This document shows, piece by piece, positions 9,903 through 17,475 of a stretch of DNA of 64,000 nt. The stretch spans positions 1 to 64,000 of the forward strand of contig NZ_JTHP01000023.1 in assembly GCF_000943545.1 (NCBI RefSeq). The letters are read 5' to 3'. The position numbers were made by a program, and so were the translations under genes. Within the stretch, counting starts at the first letter, position 1. Each line of letters begins with the position of its first letter. Source of the stretch: Paenibacillus terrae. Its GTDB lineage: Bacteria; Bacillota; Bacilli; Paenibacillales; Paenibacillaceae. The notes beneath the pieces are model-generated. The model was not told the DNA's origin. It saw only the letters and a program-made list of their open reading frames with translations, and did not search any database.

Positions 9903-11906
9903 ATGGGCAGAAAAATAGTTATTATTGGCGGGGTAGCAGGTGGAGCTTCTGCTGCGGCGAGATTGCGTAGATGGAACGAGGAAGACGAGATTATGATGTT
10001 TGAGCGCGGAGAGCATGTTTCTTTTGCGAACTGTGGTCTTCCTTACTATATTGGCGGCACGATTCATGCGCGGGAGAAGCTGTTCCTCCAGACACCTCAA
10101 GGGATTCGGGACCGTTTTAATATAGATGTACGGGTATTTACCGAAGTTATAGAAATAGACCGGGAGCAGAAGCTCATCCGCTTCCGTGATGTAATGACAG
10201 GAACAATGGGGGAGCAACCGTACGACTTGGTGGTTTTGTCCCCAGGGGCCAAACCGATGATACCTGATATTCCCGGATTAAACGAAGCCACTAATCTATT
10301 TACGCTAAGAAATATTCCTGACACGGACGTGATTAAGGCATATGTAGATGAAAAGCATCCGCGACATGCCACTGTAATCGGCGGCGGATTTATCGGGCTG
10401 GAGATGGCTGAGAATCTGCGGGACCGTGGACTTAAGGTAACGATTATCGACCAGGGAGAACAATTGCTTAATCCGCTAGATCCTGAAATGGCTAAACTGG
10501 TGGAACAGCATATGAAGCTGAACGGGATGGAGGTGCGTTTAAAGGAAGGGGTCGCGGCTTTTGAAGATCAGGGTACACGGCTCCGTTTGGCTTCCGGGGG
10601 TATGCTTCAGACGGATTTGGTTATTCTGGCGATTGGTGTTGTTCCCGAAAATGAGCTGGCCAAGCAAAGCGGATTGGAGCTTGGTTTTCGCGGGGCTATT
10701 CAGGTGAACGCTCAACTGCAAACCAGTGATCCGGCCATTTATGCGGTAGGCGACGCCATTCAGGTCAAAGACCGCAATCACGGGTTTGCGACCATGGTAT
10801 CGCTGGCCTGGGGAGCCAATCGGCAGGGGCGTTTGGTGGCGGATCATATGAACGGTCAGGCCATTTCTTATGATGGCGCGCTCGGAACGTCCGTGATTAA
10901 GACGTTTGCCTTGACCGCAGCATCTACAGGCAATAACGAAAAAACATTGCTGCGGCTGGGCGTTCCCTATAAGGCTGTTCATATTCATCCCGCTTCGCAT
11001 GCAGGTTATTATCCCGGGGCATCGCCAATTTCCATGAAGCTGCTCTTTAACCCGGAGACGGGAATGATATATGGGGCACAGGCCGTTGGAGTCGATGGAG
11101 TAGACAAAAGGATTGATGTGATTGCGACCGCCATTCGTGGACATTTGGAGGTGCGTGAGTTGGCTGATATCGAACTCGCTTATGCACCCCCGTATTCTTC
11201 GGCTAAAGATCCTGTCAATATGGCTGGTTATGTGGCTTCGAATATCATGGATGGGCTGGTCCAAACGATGCAATGGCATGAAGTCGATGATTTTTACCGC
11301 ACAGGCGGCGTCATTATTGATGTCAGGGATGAGGTGGAGCTGCAAGCAGGAGTCATTCCGGGTTCTATCCATATTCCTTTGCCAGAGCTGAGAGAACGGA
11401 TGTCGGAAATCCCCCATGATCTGGAGATCGCGGTATCCTGTCAGGTTGGCTTGAGGGGCTATATTGCGGCTCGAATGCTGACCCAATATGGTTATCAGGT
11501 GAGAAACGTTGATGGTGGCTACAAGACATATTCAGTTATGGCTGAACGGGATTCTGATTCTGATCTGCCTACAGGGGGCGAACTGGACGAGGAAGCTAAA
11601 GACGGATCCGGCGTTCCTTCGAGAGTTGCGGAAGAATCCGTAAGTCCCCACACAGAGCTAACCCTGCTGGATGCCTGTGGATTGCAATGTCCCGGTCCTA
11701 TTCTCAAGGTATATGAAGCCGTTAAGGCTATGGAAGAAGGACAAAAACTGGAGGTTACAGCAACCGATTTCGGTTTTGCGAGAGATATTGAAGCATGGTG
11801 CCTCAAAACCGGGAATACGCTGGAATCTCTGGGAGTGTCTCATGACAAGGTTAAGGCTGTAGTGCGCAAAGGTTCCAGCAAGTCGCCTGCTGTTAACAGC
11901 CAATAG
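9903..11906 (+). CDS. Persulfide/CoA-disulfide reductase with rhodanese and TusA domains
   Basis: The 667 residues hold three domains in order. Residues 1-~450 are a flavin pyridine-nucleotide-disulfide reductase of the CoA-disulfide reductase type, with GGVAGGASAAARLRR and the redox Cys44 in FANCGLPYYIGG. Residues ~460-555 are a rhodanese with active Cys513 in CQVGLRG. Residues ~583-660 are a TusA/SirA domain with DACGLQCPGPI. Two-domain CoADR-rhodanese enzymes reduce CoA persulfide or polysulfide with NADH; the added TusA suggests the sulfane sulfur is passed on a carrier cysteine in cis. A low-complexity acidic linker (553-580) joins the last domain. The operators upstream point to induction by persulfide. 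Confidence 0.88.
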   Translation: MGRKIVIIGGVAGGASAAARLRRWNEEDEIMMFERGEHVSFANCGLPYYIGGTIHAREKLFLQTPQGIRDRFNIDVRVFTEVIEIDREQKLIRFRDVMTGTMGEQPYDLVVLSPGAKPMIPDIPGLNEATNLFTLRNIPDTDVIKAYVDEKHPRHATVIGGGFIGLEMAENLRDRGLKVTIIDQGEQLLNPLDPEMAKLVEQHMKLNGMEVRLKEGVAAFEDQGTRLRLASGGMLQTDLVILAIGVVPENELAKQSGLELGFRGAIQVNAQLQTSDPAIYAVGDAIQVKDRNHGFATMVSLAWGANRQGRLVADHMNGQAISYDGALGTSVIKTFALTAASTGNNEKTLLRLGVPYKAVHIHPASHAGYYPGASPISMKLLFNPETGMIYGAQAVGVDGVDKRIDVIATAIRGHLEVRELADIELAYAPPYSSAKDPVNMAGYVASNIMDGLVQTMQWHEVDDFYRTGGVIIDVRDEVELQAGVIPGSIHIPLPELRERMSEIPHDLEIAVSCQVGLRGYIAARMLTQYGYQVRNVDGGYKTYSVMAERDSDSDLPTGGELDEEAKDGSGVPSRVAEESVSPHTELTLLDACGLQCPGPILKVYEAVKAMEEGQKLEVTATDFGFARDIEAWCLKTGNTLESLGVSHDKVKAVVRKGSSKSPAVNSQ

Positions 11907-11925
11907 TTGGCAGTAAAAGAATACA

Positions 11926-11955
11926 AGCAGGACAACGTTGATGCTGTCCTTTTTA
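11926..11955 (+). terminator. Terminator after the persulfide reductase gene
   Basis: AGGACA and TGTCCT enclose a ten-base loop and are followed by TTTTTAA. Confidence 0.65.
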
Positions 11956-11963
11956 ACCACAGA

Positions 11964-12341
11964 TCAAGGACGACGGTTTTTAAAATAGTTCATAACCCAT
12001 CCAATGTGATTGAGATGGTCTGTCACTTCGCCATGCAGGGCACCAAAAAAAGTATCTTGAAGCTCTACGTCAACGGTACCTTTTTCCGCCAGTGCATGGT
12101 AAGCCTGTTTAAGCTCCTCTTCGCTGTCAAAGTCGAGAATGATTTGTACATGCTGAGCTTTTAGCGGTTTACCGTAGGAATCGGAAAAATGGATGTGACT
12201 GCTGCCCAGGTGAAGCTCAGCGTGTAAAAGCTTGCCTTCTTGCTTGTTCAGCACTTTAATTTCTCCGCCCAAAACAGACTGATAATAATCCACCGTTTGC
12301 TGGACATCGTTCACAATGACAAAAGGACTTGCACTTCTCAT
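11964..12341 (-). CDS. VOC-family (PhnB-like) protein
   Basis: The 125-residue protein is a single glyoxalase/bleomycin-resistance (VOC) unit of the PhnB-like kind: ASPFVIVNDVQQTVDYYQS, VLGGEI, SHIHFSDSYG and the closing HIGWVMNYF. Such proteins bind a metal and a small substrate; the substrate is unknown. AAAGGAG is placed before the ATG. It is convergent with the persulfide reductase gene. Confidence 0.8.
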   Translation of the reverse strand: MRSASPFVIVNDVQQTVDYYQSVLGGEIKVLNKQEGKLLHAELHLGSSHIHFSDSYGKPLKAQHVQIILDFDSEEELKQAYHALAEKGTVDVELQDTFFGALHGEVTDHLNHIGWVMNYFKNRRP

Positions 12342-12511
12342 GGTTCCATCTCCTTTTAGGTCTTTATGTAGTTACAATACATTATTTACGTTGCCTACAG
12401 GGTTTACCCCTTTTCATTTCAAATTATGGCTTGGTTCACTGTGTGACGTCTGTTACAATAGAAGGGACATTTACGAATGGATAGAAAAAAGATCGGACGG
12501 TGAGCATTTCT

Positions 12512-12805
12512 ATGCTTTGGGAAGCAACTATATATTTTGTGATTTTGGTAATTTCTGCTCTAAGCGTGATTGTGGTATCAGGTAGCCGGAGGACGGCGAG
12601 TACAATTCTTCTGGTGCCCATCGTTTTATTTTGTACGATATTTATGGTGCAAGGTTCAGTACTTACAGCGGTGAAGCACCCGACGATGGGAGCTAATGTT
12701 GGTTCGGGCATGGCATTTTTAACAACTTGGGTAGTCACCGGAATATTGTTTGCTGTGACGATTGTGATTACTTTCGTTAAATATAGCAAGAAGAACAAGG
12801 CGTAA
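12512..12805 (+). CDS. Small three-helix membrane protein
   Basis: The 97-residue protein has three likely membrane helices and a basic tail (KYSKKNKA). I do not recognise the family. The ATG at 12512 is preceded by GGTGAG at seven bases; a GTG at 12500 is the alternative. A terminator follows at 12830. Confidence 0.6.
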   Translation: MLWEATIYFVILVISALSVIVVSGSRRTASTILLVPIVLFCTIFMVQGSVLTAVKHPTMGANVGSGMAFLTTWVVTGILFAVTIVITFVKYSKKNKA

Positions 12806-12829
12806 TTCAGCCTTAACCTCAGATGAATT

Positions 12830-12862
12830 AGGGCTTGCGGTCATTTGCCGAAAGCCCTTTTT
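12830..12862 (+). terminator. Terminator
   Basis: AGGGCTT and AAGCCCT form the stem with a five-T tail. Confidence 0.8.
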
Positions 12863-13000
12863 GTATTTAATTAGCATGTACCGATTTACCTCAAGAAGAT
12901 ACCTGTTGTGGAGCGTTTGGAAAAAAATAGAGCTGGATTCCAAAAAGAGGTTTACAGGATTAGTTGGGAAGTGTATACATATAGTAAGGAGGCGATTGCC

Positions 13001-13165
13001 ATGAGTGATCGTGCATTTCATCTGTTCTACATTATTTTCCTGACGGTTCTGGCATTAGGAAGCGTTGGTGGAATCGTCTGGTGGCTGCGTTCTATCGGTC
13101 GTCAGGAGAAAAAAAAAACTGAATTTGAACCGGACCGTGAAAGTCCAAAATGCAGCTTCCAGTAG
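13001..13165 (+). CDS. Very small single-helix membrane protein
   Basis: The 54-residue protein has one membrane helix (about residues 7-28) and a charged C-terminal tail. The start is fixed by AAGGAGG nine bases before ATG; the longer open frame from 12908 has no such site. It lies upstream of the SOS-box gene but is read from its own signals. Function unknown. Confidence 0.55.
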   Translation: MSDRAFHLFYIIFLTVLALGSVGGIVWWLRSIGRQEKKKTEFEPDRESPKCSFQ

Positions 13166-13185
13166 GAGGGTGCATTTTTATGTGT

Positions 13186-13205
13186 TATAATGGGAACATA
13201 TGTTC
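13186..13205 (+). promoter_or_regulatory. Predicted LexA (SOS) box over a -10 element
   Basis: TATAAT (13186-13191) is followed by GAACATATGTTC at 13194-13205. This fits the Bacillus SOS consensus GAAC-N4-GTTC exactly, and it sits where LexA would cover the transcription start of the winged-helix gene at 13265. Confidence 0.7.
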
Positions 13206-13264
13206 TTTGTGATGGTGATCCTGGCCGTTGGTTGCTTGGGGAACCTGGAAAGGGAGGAAAGATG

Positions 13265-13573
13265 ATGTTGCCTGATTTGGAACGAAAGCTGTTACGGATT
13301 CTGTATAACTATTTTGCCCAGCATCGCCATATGCCGACGATGACGGAATTGACCGTCAAAACGGGGAAGAGGGACAGCGAGATTACAGCCGCTTTGCGGC
13401 ATATGGAAGAGGAGCGTTATATTACATGGGAAAATAACTCCAGTACTCAGCATGTGGTTTTGCTGGAAGGGTGGGAGCGGCCTTCGGCGGACAGGGGCAC
13501 CCGCCCGGAAACAGGGCGATCAACTACGCCAACCACGCCGCAGGGCGGCACGGAATACTGGACGAATTATTAG
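13265..13573 (+). CDS. Small winged-helix protein, probably SOS-controlled
   Basis: The 102-residue protein has a winged-helix N-terminal domain (residues ~1-65: LERKLLRILYNYFAQHRHMP, MTELTVKTGKRDSEITAALRHM) that recalls the LexA DNA-binding domain, then a Gly/Thr-rich tail without the LexA protease domain. The ATG at 13265 has GGGAGG at seven bases; the frame is open back to 13190 but that would run through the SOS box. Role unknown; a small DNA-binding protein made after DNA damage is the simplest reading. Confidence 0.65.
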   Translation: MLPDLERKLLRILYNYFAQHRHMPTMTELTVKTGKRDSEITAALRHMEEERYITWENNSSTQHVVLLEGWERPSADRGTRPETGRSTTPTTPQGGTEYWTNY

Positions 13574-13633
13574 AGTAGAACACAAAGCTGGAAAATTAAT
13601 GAGTTTTTAAGGTGCATATCATTTAGTTTTAAG

Positions 13634-13669
13634 AAAGGGGGACTATAATGACTCTATTAACCCCTTTTT
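13634..13669 (+). terminator. First of two tandem terminators
   Basis: AAAGGGG and CCCCTTTTT form the stem with an inner TAAT/ATTA pairing. The same bases could also encode a seven-codon peptide after an AAGGGGG site, which I consider accidental. Confidence 0.65.
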
Positions 13670-13681
13670 GATCAAGCTATA

Positions 13682-13715
13682 GGCCCTGCCGGTGTATCGG
13701 TGGGGTCATTTTTTT
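13682..13715 (+). terminator. Second tandem terminator
   Basis: GGCCCTGCCG pairs, with G-T pairs, with CGGTGGGGTC, followed by ATTTTTTT. Confidence 0.7.
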
Positions 13716-13740
13716 GTTCATAGATGCTCTCGGCGGTACT

Positions 13741-14455
13741 TGCTAGATACATATGTACATTAAAAATCCCCCGGGGATCATCCGGAGGATGGGTGCAGCT
13801 TGCGTGAACTGCACGGCCTGCTCGAACTTCATGGTTCGACGGCATAATATATATTCAACCCCTGCTGCCTTGCATAATATGGTCAGCATGTTCATAAGGG
13901 GCAGTCCGATTCCACTGCTCATTTTCCAAACGACAAAAGCCCTACCTCTCTTTCGTCCTTGCGGCTCCGATGACCGCGCCAGTGTGAATGTGAAAATCTT
14001 CGGCAAAAGCTCAAAATTCTACATTAGGGTTATACATAAAATTTGGAGAAGCTCCATGCGGTGATTAGGAGTAATAGCTTGTTGCGCGGAATCCTATGGG
14101 GTTTAATACATACTTTAATATTATAGCAAGAACGATTAAAAAATGCAAGGCATTTCTGGTTTTTTTTATGATAGATTGGAAAAAAAACCGGATAAGACTG
14201 TATGAGCGCTCCAGAGCCGCAAACTGCTTGAGCACTGGCGGTGTTGAGTTGGCCATCCAACTTGTTGCCTTTGGCATAAGCCTTGTCTTCACGGACATAG
14301 TAGACAACGCCCATTGGCCAACCTGATCACCAAGGCTCGAAAGCTGTGGTGTGTTCCTTATTTGATTTTCATGATACAAATTTACCACATGAAATCCAAC
14401 GGCAGATCATAAAGCGGTCAAATTCCGCTCAAAAAAAGGTCATAATATTTTGATT
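13741..14455. other. Gene-free stretch, probably gene debris
   Basis: No complete gene is seen in these 715 bases. The minus strand at 13760-13960 reads SGIGLPLMNMLTILCKAAGV and then EYILCRRTMKF, which faintly recalls DsrE-like sulfur-transfer proteins, and 14070-14340 is open in two minus frames without a recognisable protein. AT- and GC-rich pieces alternate, as in a stretch built from several insertions and deletions. Confidence 0.4.
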
Positions 14456-15124
14456 CTAACTAATGGATATATACATAATTGCTTTATCGACAGGATTTAC
14501 AGATACTCTCATTGATTTACATACGCTTGCAAAACATCTTACTGCTAAATAATCCTTAAATGCTTCACCTAGATACCATTGGTGCGGTAGTAAAACTAAT
14601 TCCCCCGCCTCTCTTATAAAGGTATTGTTTAAGAATGTCCACAACTCAATGATTGATTTTTCAGATGACCTCTGGATCAACTCAATATTGACTTTGTATT
14701 CTTTCTCTTCCGAATAATTAATACCCACAGAATTATTTCTGTACAAACTATATACAATTGGATTTATTTCACCAGAGTCCATCACTTTTTCAATAAACCT
14801 TTTTGAAATACCCCTTACTTTACTTAACATAATTTGAGCTTGCTCCTTATACTCAACGATTGTACACTCTTCAAAATGTGACCCTATCTCTTGTAATACT
14901 TGCACTTTAGTATCTTCATCAAAAACTGGAATATGTAAAACGGCATTTGAATCACCTGTTTCGAATGGCAAAAGAAAAAATTGAGCCAATACTGATAGAT
15001 TATTCTCACTGCTCTCATTTGTTTTAATTTTTTTAATGCTAGGTCTATCAAAAATAGTGGTCTTGTTGTTATTTTCGATAGTTGTTTGTTCTTGATTATT
15101 TAAAATCTCTTCAAATAGTTTCAT
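14456..15124 (-). CDS. Hypothetical protein, second gene of a two-gene unit
   Basis: I do not recognise this 222-residue soluble protein. It has a disordered Asn/Thr/Lys-rich start (residues 1-40), then a folded part with mixed helix and strand; near the C-terminus HQWYLGEAFKDYLAVRC stands out. The ATG at 15124 is preceded by GAGGAGG at seven bases, and that site overlaps the stop of the reading frame upstream, so translation is coupled. The gene is much richer in A and T than the nearby kinases and probably came by transfer. Confidence 0.65.
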   Translation of the reverse strand: MKLFEEILNNQEQTTIENNNKTTIFDRPSIKKIKTNESSENNLSVLAQFFLLPFETGDSNAVLHIPVFDEDTKVQVLQEIGSHFEECTIVEYKEQAQIMLSKVRGISKRFIEKVMDSGEINPIVYSLYRNNSVGINYSEEKEYKVNIELIQRSSEKSIIELWTFLNNTFIREAGELVLLPHQWYLGEAFKDYLAVRCFASVCKSMRVSVNPVDKAIMYISIS

Positions 15125-15126
15125 CT

Positions 15127-15312
15127 TTATTCCTCCTCTATAAAAACACAATAACAAATACTTAGTACTAAAGACAAAAAGAGAACACAAGAAGTGAGGA
15201 GTAATTGTCCATTAGACCAAACTAAAGAAATATTAACATGAATTATTTTATTCTTTTTATCATCCATTGTAATAGTCCAATTTCCCAATGCAGTGCTTCC
15301 ATCCACATCAAC
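15127..15312 (-). other. In-frame continuation of the secreted protein after a TAG codon
   Basis: After the TAG at 15313-15315 the same frame stays open for 61 codons to TAA at 15127-15129. It reads VDVDGSTALGNWTITMDD, then IIHVNISLVWSNGQ and a hydrophobic segment (LLLTSCVLFLSLVLSICY) ending VFIEEE. The beta-strand part and a membrane anchor are what one would expect to complete the protein coded before the TAG. The stop TAA overlaps the ribosome binding region of the next gene, as in an intact operon. Confidence 0.6.
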
Positions 15313-15558
15313 CTAGAAATCTAAAGTTGCATACAGAACTTTCGTTTTTTGAGTAGAAAAGTCTCCATACACCGAATTACTTACAGAGTTATCCGTGATT
15401 TCTAATGGAATATTGACTGTAACATGTTGTCCTGATGATGAAGCAGTTGAGTTCAGCTTTCCTTCAGATTGTGTAACCTCTGCAAAAGATTGAGTAGGAA
15501 AAACTAAAACAAGAGCTGCTAACAAAATCGAACATAATAATTTTTTCATGTAAATCAT
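15313..15558 (-). CDS. Secreted protein cut by an in-frame TAG
   Basis: The 81 codons up to TAG encode a signal peptide (KKLLCSILLAALVLVF...QSFA) and a short Ser/Thr-rich extracellular part ending TLDF. The start at 15558 has GGAGG nine bases upstream. With the downstream frame the product would be a 143-codon protein: signal peptide, small beta-rich domain, C-terminal membrane helix. The TAG may be a recent nonsense mutation (then both halves form a pseudogene) or be read through at low level; sequence alone cannot decide. No homologue recognised. Confidence 0.55.
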   Translation of the reverse strand: MIYMKKLLCSILLAALVLVFPTQSFAEVTQSEGKLNSTASSSGQHVTVNIPLEITDNSVSNSVYGDFSTQKTKVLYATLDF

Positions 15559-15590
15559 TCTTGTAATCCTCCACCCGTTCGCATCATGGC

Positions 15591-15621
15591 AACCGCGTAT
15601 CTTGGGATACGCGGTTTTTTT
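15591..15621 (+). terminator. Strong terminator pointing rightward
   Basis: AACCGCGTAT-CTTGG-GATACGCGGTT is followed by seven T on the plus strand. No plus-strand gene ends before it, so it either blocks antisense transcription from the left or is left over from a lost gene. Confidence 0.8.
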
Positions 15622-15625
15622 GTTA

Positions 15626-15694
15626 CAGCATTTTGCATCATTCGATTCCCAACGCTTAAAAGTACAATAGATAGACAAACTAGACCGTTTTGAT
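15626..15694 (+). repeat. 69-bp dispersed repeat, copy 2
   Basis: It matches 5139-5207 at 68 of 69 bases. Here it lies about 100 bases upstream of the HD-GYP gene and includes TACAAT as a possible -10 followed by the operator-like AAACTAGACCGTTTTG. Confidence 0.8.
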
Positions 15695-15797
15695 GTGCAG
15701 ATTGCTCAAGCAAGAAGGTTAACTTTTGCCGACCGGACTCCGATATTGAATAAACAAGATATTTTGTGAGTGTACGGATGAAAAGAGGGGTAGCATT

Positions 15798-17300
15798 TTG
15801 CCGATCTATAAGCGTTTTATTCAGCATGTTATCCTGAACTATATTATAGGTTCGTTTATAGCTGTTCTGTTGGTAGGCGCAATTTTTATATTTTCCACGT
15901 TAAATGTAGCCCATTATGAATTTTTAGGTCTTATGAAGATCATTGCTTTTTCCAGTATTATTATGATAGCTTGCGAAACGCTGGTATTTAGGATGCATCT
16001 GGGACCAGTTCGTCACTTTTTTCTGGATAAGCGGACGACGTTCGAGGATGTAGAAGCGATGTATATACGGATTCACCGTCTGCCTAATCTGTCTGTGTTA
16101 CGTATTATGGGACCGCATTTACTCGGTTTTTCCATCCCGGCAGCTGGTATGGCCATATGGATGATTCATACCAGACAGCTCACCCTGCCCTTCTATTATG
16201 TGGGAATTGCCTGTATAGGGGCTTGTCTGGTTGCTTCGATGCACGCGATGATTGAATTTTTCCTGACGATGAGGGCGATCCGTCCGTTGCTGATAGAAAT
16301 TAGAGACCGAACTTATCAGAAATATGGAATTAACATATCGCTTCGGGGACGGGTATTACTATCGCTCCGGCACAAATTTCAGCTGAGTGCAACGTTGATT
16401 GGTGCTTTTCCGCTGTTTTTGTTTTGCCTGGCTACGCAGATTCGGCTGGAACATCTGGATGAGGCACTTTCCAGCTCCTATTGGTTATGGGCGGGCACGA
16501 TTTTACTATTTGGTGTGGCCTTTGCTTATCTGGGAGGTTGGCTGTTAACCCGTGAGATTGAGCAGCCAATTCACCATCTGCTGGAAAAAATGAATGAAGT
16601 GAAGGAAGGCCGCCTGAACGATAAGGCTAGCGATTTGTACTCTGACGAATTTGCGAAGCTGGTTGAAGGCTTTAACATCATGGTTGAGGGATTGAAGGAA
16701 CGGGAAGACAAAAACAGTCAGCTACAGGAAAGTTATTTCGCCACCTTGGCGGCAGCACTGGATGCGAGGGACGCTTATACCGCAGGACATTCTTTGCGTG
16801 TGGCTGAATACTCGGTGATCATTGGACGGCGGGGCGGTTTGAATGAGACAGACCTCGATTTGCTGCGCAAAACGGCATTACTGCATGATATCGGCAAAAT
16901 CGGCGTAGCCGATGCCGTGCTGCTCAAGGATGGCAAGCTGACGGATGAGGAATTTGACCAGATTAAAATGCACCCGGTCATGGGAGAAAGCATTCTCCGC
17001 CAGGTGGAGCCGGCCGATGCCATGGCTCCTTATTTGCCCGGCGTGCGTTCGCACCACGAGCGTTATGATGGCAAAGGATATCCAGACCAGCTCTGCGGGG
17101 AGGATATCCCGCTATTTGGACGGATCATCGCGGTAGCGGATGCGTATGATGCGATGACGTCTGACCGTCCATACCGGAAGGGTATGCAGAAAGAAAAAGC
17201 GGTTATGATATTGGAAGAGGGAAAAGGAACCCAGTGGGACCCTTACTTTGCTGAATTATTTGTCGAAGAATGGCGCCGAAACAAGGGCATCATGAGTTGA
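15798..17300 (+). CDS. Membrane HD-GYP phosphodiesterase
   Basis: The 500-residue protein has an N-terminal membrane part with about six helices (residues ~10-255), a HAMP linker (~255-305, REIEQPIHHLLEKM, EGRLND) and an HD-GYP domain (~315-495). The metal and catalytic motifs are complete: LLHDIGKIGV near residue 361, and HHERYDGKGYP near 418, with ADAYDAMTSDRPYR after it. Such enzymes degrade cyclic di-GMP, so it likely couples a membrane signal to a shift from sessile to motile life. The TTG start follows AAGAGGGG at seven bases. A terminator follows directly. Confidence 0.88.
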   Translation: MPIYKRFIQHVILNYIIGSFIAVLLVGAIFIFSTLNVAHYEFLGLMKIIAFSSIIMIACETLVFRMHLGPVRHFFLDKRTTFEDVEAMYIRIHRLPNLSVLRIMGPHLLGFSIPAAGMAIWMIHTRQLTLPFYYVGIACIGACLVASMHAMIEFFLTMRAIRPLLIEIRDRTYQKYGINISLRGRVLLSLRHKFQLSATLIGAFPLFLFCLATQIRLEHLDEALSSSYWLWAGTILLFGVAFAYLGGWLLTREIEQPIHHLLEKMNEVKEGRLNDKASDLYSDEFAKLVEGFNIMVEGLKEREDKNSQLQESYFATLAAALDARDAYTAGHSLRVAEYSVIIGRRGGLNETDLDLLRKTALLHDIGKIGVADAVLLKDGKLTDEEFDQIKMHPVMGESILRQVEPADAMAPYLPGVRSHHERYDGKGYPDQLCGEDIPLFGRIIAVADAYDAMTSDRPYRKGMQKEKAVMILEEGKGTQWDPYFAELFVEEWRRNKGIMS

Positions 17301-17320
17301 CCCTATACTGTATATCCACC

Positions 17321-17349
17321 AGGGCGAGCCGTTGCGGTTCGCCTTTTTT
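17321..17349 (+). terminator. Terminator after the HD-GYP gene
   Basis: GGGCGAGCC and GGTTCGCC pair around GTTGC; six T follow. Confidence 0.88.
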
Positions 17350-17475
17350 ATATAGGGATGTGCGCAGCTTTTGACATGTCGAAAGCTGAAGCTTCATGTT
17401 ATGATATACGAGAAAAGCAAAAGCGGTCGGCATAGGCCTGGCATCCAATTTTTCTCGCTATGGGAGTGTGAGTCC

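Noticed and set aside
10539..11486. Long minus-strand open frame (315 codons) inside the persulfide reductase gene
   Set aside because: It is fully antisense to a gene with clear domains, shows no family motifs, and has the composition expected of a shadow frame.
13650..13673. Seven-codon leader peptide after an AAGGGGG site
   Set aside because: The bases are better explained as a terminator stem and loop; no amino-acid biosynthesis or resistance gene follows.
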